From Cornus controversa (taxonomy: Eukaryota; Streptophyta; Magnoliopsida; Cornales; Cornaceae): a stretch of 64,000 nucleotides of DNA. The stretch is taken from NCBI GenBank assembly GCA_026545225.1, contig CM048848.1, forward strand, positions 48,020,306 to 48,084,305, in the 5' to 3' direction. Below, piece by piece: positions 59,978 to 64,000 of the stretch. The notes beneath the pieces are model-generated. The model did no database searches. It saw only the letters and a list, made by a program, of their open reading frames with translations, and was not told where the DNA came from. The translations under genes and the position numbers were made by a program. Numbering within the stretch: position 1 is the first letter of the stretch; each line of letters begins with the position of its first letter.

Positions 59978-60037
59978 GGTTGTGATAGCTAATAGTCAAC
60001 TCTAATAGTTCTCTCAATTTAGCTTATATCTTTGATA
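59978..60037 (+). repeat. 60-bp internally deleted 5' LTR of copy B
   Basis: GGTTGTGATAGCTAATAGTC joins directly to TCTAATAGTTCTCTC and ends ATATCTTTGATA. Compared with the 219-bp 3' LTR, about 160 bp is missing between a CAACTCTT and a CTCTCTAATAG site, both containing CTCT, consistent with a microhomology deletion. The internal promoter region would be lost. Confidence 0.88.
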
Positions 60038-60078
60038 TGGTATCAAAGCAGGTTTATCATACCTTACTCTAGATTCAT

Positions 60079-60193
60079 CTCGGATCTTTGGATCAACTTG
60101 TCTCGGATCTCAGGATCAACTCGTCTCGGAGCTTCGGATCAACTCGTCTTGGATCTCCAGATCAACTCGTCTCGGATCTCAGAATCAACTCGA
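60079..60193 (+). repeat. 23-bp tandem array, five units
   Basis: Five consecutive 23-bp units (60079, 60102, 60125, 60148, 60171) follow CTCGGATCT..GGATCAACTCGT with 2-5 changes each; a partial sixth (CTCGGATCCCCCG) follows. It sits between the first primer-binding site and the foreign LTR. The open frame across it (60032-60304) is probably incidental. Confidence 0.93.
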
Positions 60194-60273
60194 CTCGGAT
60201 CCCCCGAAACTTCGTATTTAGTTTCAAGTTGGACACTTGAGTTAAAATTTCCGTGTATTAACTTGAGGGGGGG

Positions 60274-60571
60274 TGTTGGAGAATATATTATTGGAGTGAT
60301 ATAAGCCTTGATAGAAGATTGATAGGAGTGATTTAGGGGATTGATTTTAGCAATCTTCCATTAATGTATTTTCCATATTTATCATGTGTATTCTTTCACC
60401 TATAAATAGAGGTGGTCATTGTAAACAAAATTAAGGGAGAATACAATAAAAGTAATGTAGCTCTCTGGATTTTGTGTGCCGTGGATGTAGGCCGTAGTGG
60501 CCGAACCACGTTATATTCTTCAGTTCTTCTTGTTTAATTTCTCTCGTCAATTTTATTTTATTTTATCAACA
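60274..60571 (+). repeat. foreign copia-type LTR inside copy B
   Basis: TGTTGGAGAATATATTATTGG...ATTTTATCAACA, 298 bp, unrelated in sequence to the copy A/B LTR. It contains CACCTATAAATAGAGG (about 60400), a likely TATA core, and GTGGATGTAGGCCGTAGTGG, typical of copia LTR ends. It is preceded by a polypurine-like run and followed directly by TGGTATCAGAGC (60572-60583), as a real 5' LTR would be. Confidence 0.9.
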
Positions 60572-60821
60572 TGGTATCAGAGCATCAAGGTTAAAGTTGG
60601 AGACCTAATGTGAGTTTCTTCTTCTCAGTTTGTCTTTTTTTTTTTTTTTTGTATCGTTGGCTTTTCTACTTTTTCTCTCTGTCATTTGGACAGAGATGAC
60701 CTAGAACCCTAGGTTTCTCAAAAAAAATAAAAAAATAAATATCTCTGTTTTTGATCTCATGTTCAAATTCTTTAGTTTTCTTGCTTAAAACTTGTATTCG
60801 GATTATGTCGTCTTAGCTATC

Positions 60822-63725
60822 ATGGGTGACAATACCTACACCATTCCTCTCGGTTATATGATCTAAACTCATCTTGAATATCTTCGTCTTGGATATCATG
60901 GATCGTAGTGGTGGCAGTACCAAGAAGTGTACATATTGTGGCCGCACCAACCATTCTATTGATTACTGTTGGGAAGTCCACGACAAGTCTGCATGGACAA
61001 ATCAGGCTACGGTTAAGGGGAAGAACTCTAACTCCACAGCTGAGGAACATGTTTTTATTCTCAAGGTAGAGTATGATTCAATTGTCAAGCGCATCAATTT
61101 TCCATCCATCTCCACAATCACTTTGTTCGGTTCAGGTAATTCTTCTCTTCTTTCCTCGTCCAGTACATCTTGAATTATTGATTCAGGGGCCTCCGATCAT
61201 ATGACAAGTAACTTTTCCCTTATTTCTGATTTTTCCCATACTTCCTCTTCCTCGTTTGTCACGATAGCTAACGGTACTAAATCTCCAGTCAAGGCAGAAA
61301 TCACTAATTAATTTGATGCCAAGTTACATATTCTTAGGGCTGACAATGTTCTTGAATATAAAGAAGGTACCTTTTAGCAATTTCTTGAGTCGAGGGGTAT
61401 CATCCATCAGACTTCCTGTGTTGATATTCCTCAACAAAATGGAATTGCTGAAAGAAAGAATGGACCAATACTTCCTATTGCTCATGTTCTGGTGATCCAA
61501 ATGAATGTACCTAAATATTTTTGGGGAGATGCAGTTCTTACTGCAGCATATCTATTGAATAGAATGCCATTTCGAGTCCTTGAAGGAAAATCACATTTTC
61601 AGATGATGTTTCCTGATACCTTTTCTCTTCCTCCAAGAGTGTTTGGGTGCATTTGTTTTGTATATAATTTAAATCCCAAATGGGACAAACTTGACCCTTG
61701 AGCTCACAAATGCATATTTTTAGGCTATTCTCGCACTCAAAAAAGATATAGGTGTTACAACCCTTCTTTAAGAAAACATTTTGTTTGTGCTGATGTAACA
61801 TTCTTTGAGCATATTCCATATTATTCTAAGGAGGGTAGTCAAGTAAATGAACCTATTTTTTAAGAAATTGTTCTACCATCTTCGGTTCTTGATACTCCTC
61901 CCGCTCTTAGGGTTTATACTCGACGACCTCGAAGGGATACTACTTCTACTCCTCCTATTGCTCCGGACGAACCTCTTCTGCCACCCCCAACGGTTGAATA
62001 GATAGAGCCTTCCTTGCATCCTCCATCATCTTCCTCGGCACCTACAAATCCAGTTGGTCATCCTTCTAAGTCTGATCTTAATCTTCCCATTGCATTTTGC
62101 AAAGGTAGAAGGGTTTGTACTGATCATCCTATATCTCATTTTGTTTCTTATAATCATTTGTCATCTTCTTTTCGAGCTCTCTTTATTCTTGTCATTTGTT
62201 ACTGTTTGTAAGTCATACAGGGAGGCTCTTTCCCATCTTAGCTGGCAGAAAGCTATAGAAGAGGAAATGCATGCCTTGCAATTGAATCATACTTGGGATC
62301 TTCTTCCAAAGGCTGCAGGTGCTCATATTGTTGGATGTTGTTGGGTTTTCACAGTGAAACAAAATCCTGATGGCACTATTGATCGTTTAAAGGCTTATCT
62401 TGTTGCTAAAGGTTTCACTCAGACCTATGGCATTAACTATACTGAGGCATTCTCTCATGTGGCTAAGCTTAACTCTGTTTGCATAGTTATCTCTCTTGTT
62501 GTCAATCTTAACTGACATCTCCATCACCTCGATGTTAAAAATGCTTTTCTTCTTGGTGATGTTATCGAGACAGTGTATATTGCTCAACCTCCTGGGTTTG
62601 AGTCCAAAGGGGAGTGTGTTTGTCACCTCAAGAAGTCTATTTATGGACTCAAATAGTCACCTCGTGCATGGTTTGATAAATTTAGCAAGGTAGTGATTGC
62701 TCATGGTATGACTAGAAGTCAACTATTCATTCAGTTTTCTTTAAAAAGACAGAGTGGTATTGTGATTTTGGTGGTCTATGTGAATGATATCGTCATTATT
62801 GGGAGTGACAAGAGGGGTTTTAGACCTTGATTTGTCATTTTGGTTCGAATTTTCTCACTAAAGATTTGGGCAAGCTCCGTTATTTTCTTGGTATTGAGGT
62901 TGCAAGACCAAAGAAAGATATTTGTTTATCTCAGAGAAAATATACTCTTGATATCTTAAGGGATACAGGTTATCTTGGCTCTAAACCTGCAACAACACAC
63001 ATGGAGACTAATCTGAAGCTATTGCTTGAGGTTGGTGACTTGGTTGATGATCCAGAGATGTATAGATTACTTGTAGGCAAGTTGATTTATCTAACCATTA
63101 CTCGTATAGATATTGCCTATGCAGTTAGTGTTGTTAGTCAATTTATGGTCAGCCCATGAGTCTCTCACATGGAGGCGGTTATACGAATTTTGAAGTATCT
63201 TGAAGGAGCTCTGAGTCGTGGTCTTTTCTATCAATCGTCTGGACATCTGCGCATTGATGGTTACACTAATTTTGATTGGGTAGGTTCTCCTTCAGACAGA
63301 CGTTCAACGACTGGTTACTGTACTTTTATAGGAGGCAATCTAATAACTTGGAAAAGGAAAAAGCAGTTGATTGTGGCGCGGTCTAGTGCTAAAGCTGAGT
63401 ACCGTGCAATGGCTTATACTTCATGTGAGCTAGCTTGGTTAAGAACTTTGTTACAAGAATTTGAATTTTCAGTTCAAGACTCATCTCCTCTATTGTGATA
63501 ACCAGACAGCTATTCACATTGCCAATAACCCAGTTTTTCATAAGCGAACCAAACATATCGAGGTTGATTGTCATTTCATTCGTTCTAAGGTGACTTTCAA
63601 AGAAATTGCGATTTCGTTCGTATTATCTGGTAATCAATTAGCAGATCTCTTTACTAAGGCCCTTCCAAAGCATGCCATTGATTCTATCTACCGCAAGCTG
63701 GGAGTTATTGACATCTACTCTCCAG
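60822..63725 (+). pseudogene. copia copy B gag-pol remnants
   Basis: Same truncated gag as copy A: MGDNTYTIPLGYMI, stop, then the zinc knuckle CTYCGRTNHSIDYC (about 60931-60972). The region from the end of protease to the first part of integrase (about 585 nt present in copy A at 24070-24655) is missing at about 61290. The integrase remainder includes LTAAYLLNRMP. RT covers about 62230-63160, with the catalytic YVDD reading YVND in LVVYVNDIVIIGS, and LGIEVARPKKDI. RNase H (63169-63730) has SSAKAEYRAMAY where a catalytic Glu is usual, then [20 protein letters not shown] and HFIRSK. Stops, including an in-frame one in YGLK-SPRAW, and frameshifts are common. Confidence 0.9.
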
Positions 63726-63737
63726 CTTGAGGGGAAG

Positions 63738-63956
63738 TGTTGTGAGAGCTAATAGTCAACTCTTCCTTGATTAGGGGCTTGATCAATTATTCCTTGATTA
63801 GGGGCATAATTTATGTTTCCATATATTGTTGTTTTTCTTATTTTATTTCTTGAGAATACTATATATTGAGATTGTAATCACCTTTGGGGTATGAAATACA
63901 GATTATATTTCTCTCTCTCTCTAATAGTTCTCTCAATTTAGCTTTTATCTTTGACA
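63738..63956 (+). repeat. 3' LTR of copy B
   Basis: TGTTGTGAGAGCTAATAGTC...TTATCTTTGACA, 219 bp, preceded by the polypurine tract TTGAGGGGAAG. Pairs with both LTRs of copy A and with the deleted 60-bp LTR at 59978. Confidence 0.92.
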
Positions 63957-64000
63957 AAGGTGAAAGGGAAAAGTCATTTTTTTAATAGCTTTGCAGCTTA

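Larger units (their letters stand above)
59978..63956 (+). mobile_element. chimeric Ty1/copia element copy B: mini 5' LTR + foreign LTR + copy A-type body, TSD AAGGT
   Basis: Perfect 5-bp duplications AAGGT (59973-59977 and 63957-63961) enclose, in order: a 60-bp internally deleted copy A-type LTR (59978-60037), a primer-binding site (60038-60049), a 23-bp tandem array (60079-60193), a polypurine-like TTGAGGGGGGG, a foreign 298-bp LTR (60274-60571), a second primer-binding site (60572-60583), the gag-deleted copia body and a normal 3' LTR (63738-63956). It lies in or downstream of the last visible intron of the PTST gene. All coding parts are decayed. Confidence 0.9.

Noticed and set aside
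60079..60193. CRISPR-like array
   Set aside because: Units are head-to-tail with no unique spacers, in a plant retroelement.

Overview
This window is nuclear DNA of a flowering plant, most likely a eudicot. It is AT-rich and full of (AT)n microsatellites, spliced genes and nested transposable elements. Two host genes are well supported. One is a complete NPF2-clade (NRT1/PTR) transporter on the minus strand, with four exons at 17032-21357. The other is the 5' and central part of a plastid starch-granule-initiation gene of the PTST2/PTST3 (FLO6) type on the plus strand, 48427-55046; the exon or exons for the rest of its CBM48 domain are not visible before the window ends. A decayed F-box gene (about 29750-30330) and a decayed hAT-type ORF (32471-34915) are the other recognisable coding remains.

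Layout. 1-5760: decayed Ty1/copia element (Tnt1/Tork-like, minus strand) with a fragment of a second, SIRE-like copia inside it. 5761-10353: remains of a Ty3/gypsy-like element (gag, PBS, 5' LTR, minus strand) with a solo LTR inside its LTR. 10354-16990: non-coding, microsatellites and local duplications. 17032-21357: NPF gene. 21994-28643: Stowaway-like MITE, a copia element with both LTRs (copy A) that carries a GC-rich hAT MITE, and a solo LTR. 28644-42364: F-box relic, hAT ORF broken by a solo LTR, two further solo LTRs and a three-copy tandem repeat. 42365-48260: MITE-like elements and a TRIM-like relic. 48261-55046: PTST gene, with its introns colonised by a SINE, a Harbinger-like MITE and another TIR element. 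55047-64000: probable last intron or downstream region with more elements, ending in copia copy B, an unusual chimera.

The host genes do not form an operon or a pathway. The NPF protein would be a plasma-membrane proton-coupled nitrate (or related solute) carrier; the PTST protein would act in plastids.

The most unusual structure is copy B (59978-63956). It is bounded by a perfect 5-bp target duplication (AAGGT) but carries a 60-bp miniature 5' LTR, a first primer-binding site, a 23-bp tandem array, a complete foreign LTR, a second primer-binding site, and then the same gag-deleted body as copy A. It appears to have moved as one unit. I did not find a bacterial-type system, CRISPR array, rRNA or functional tRNA gene. 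All boundaries were read by eye.
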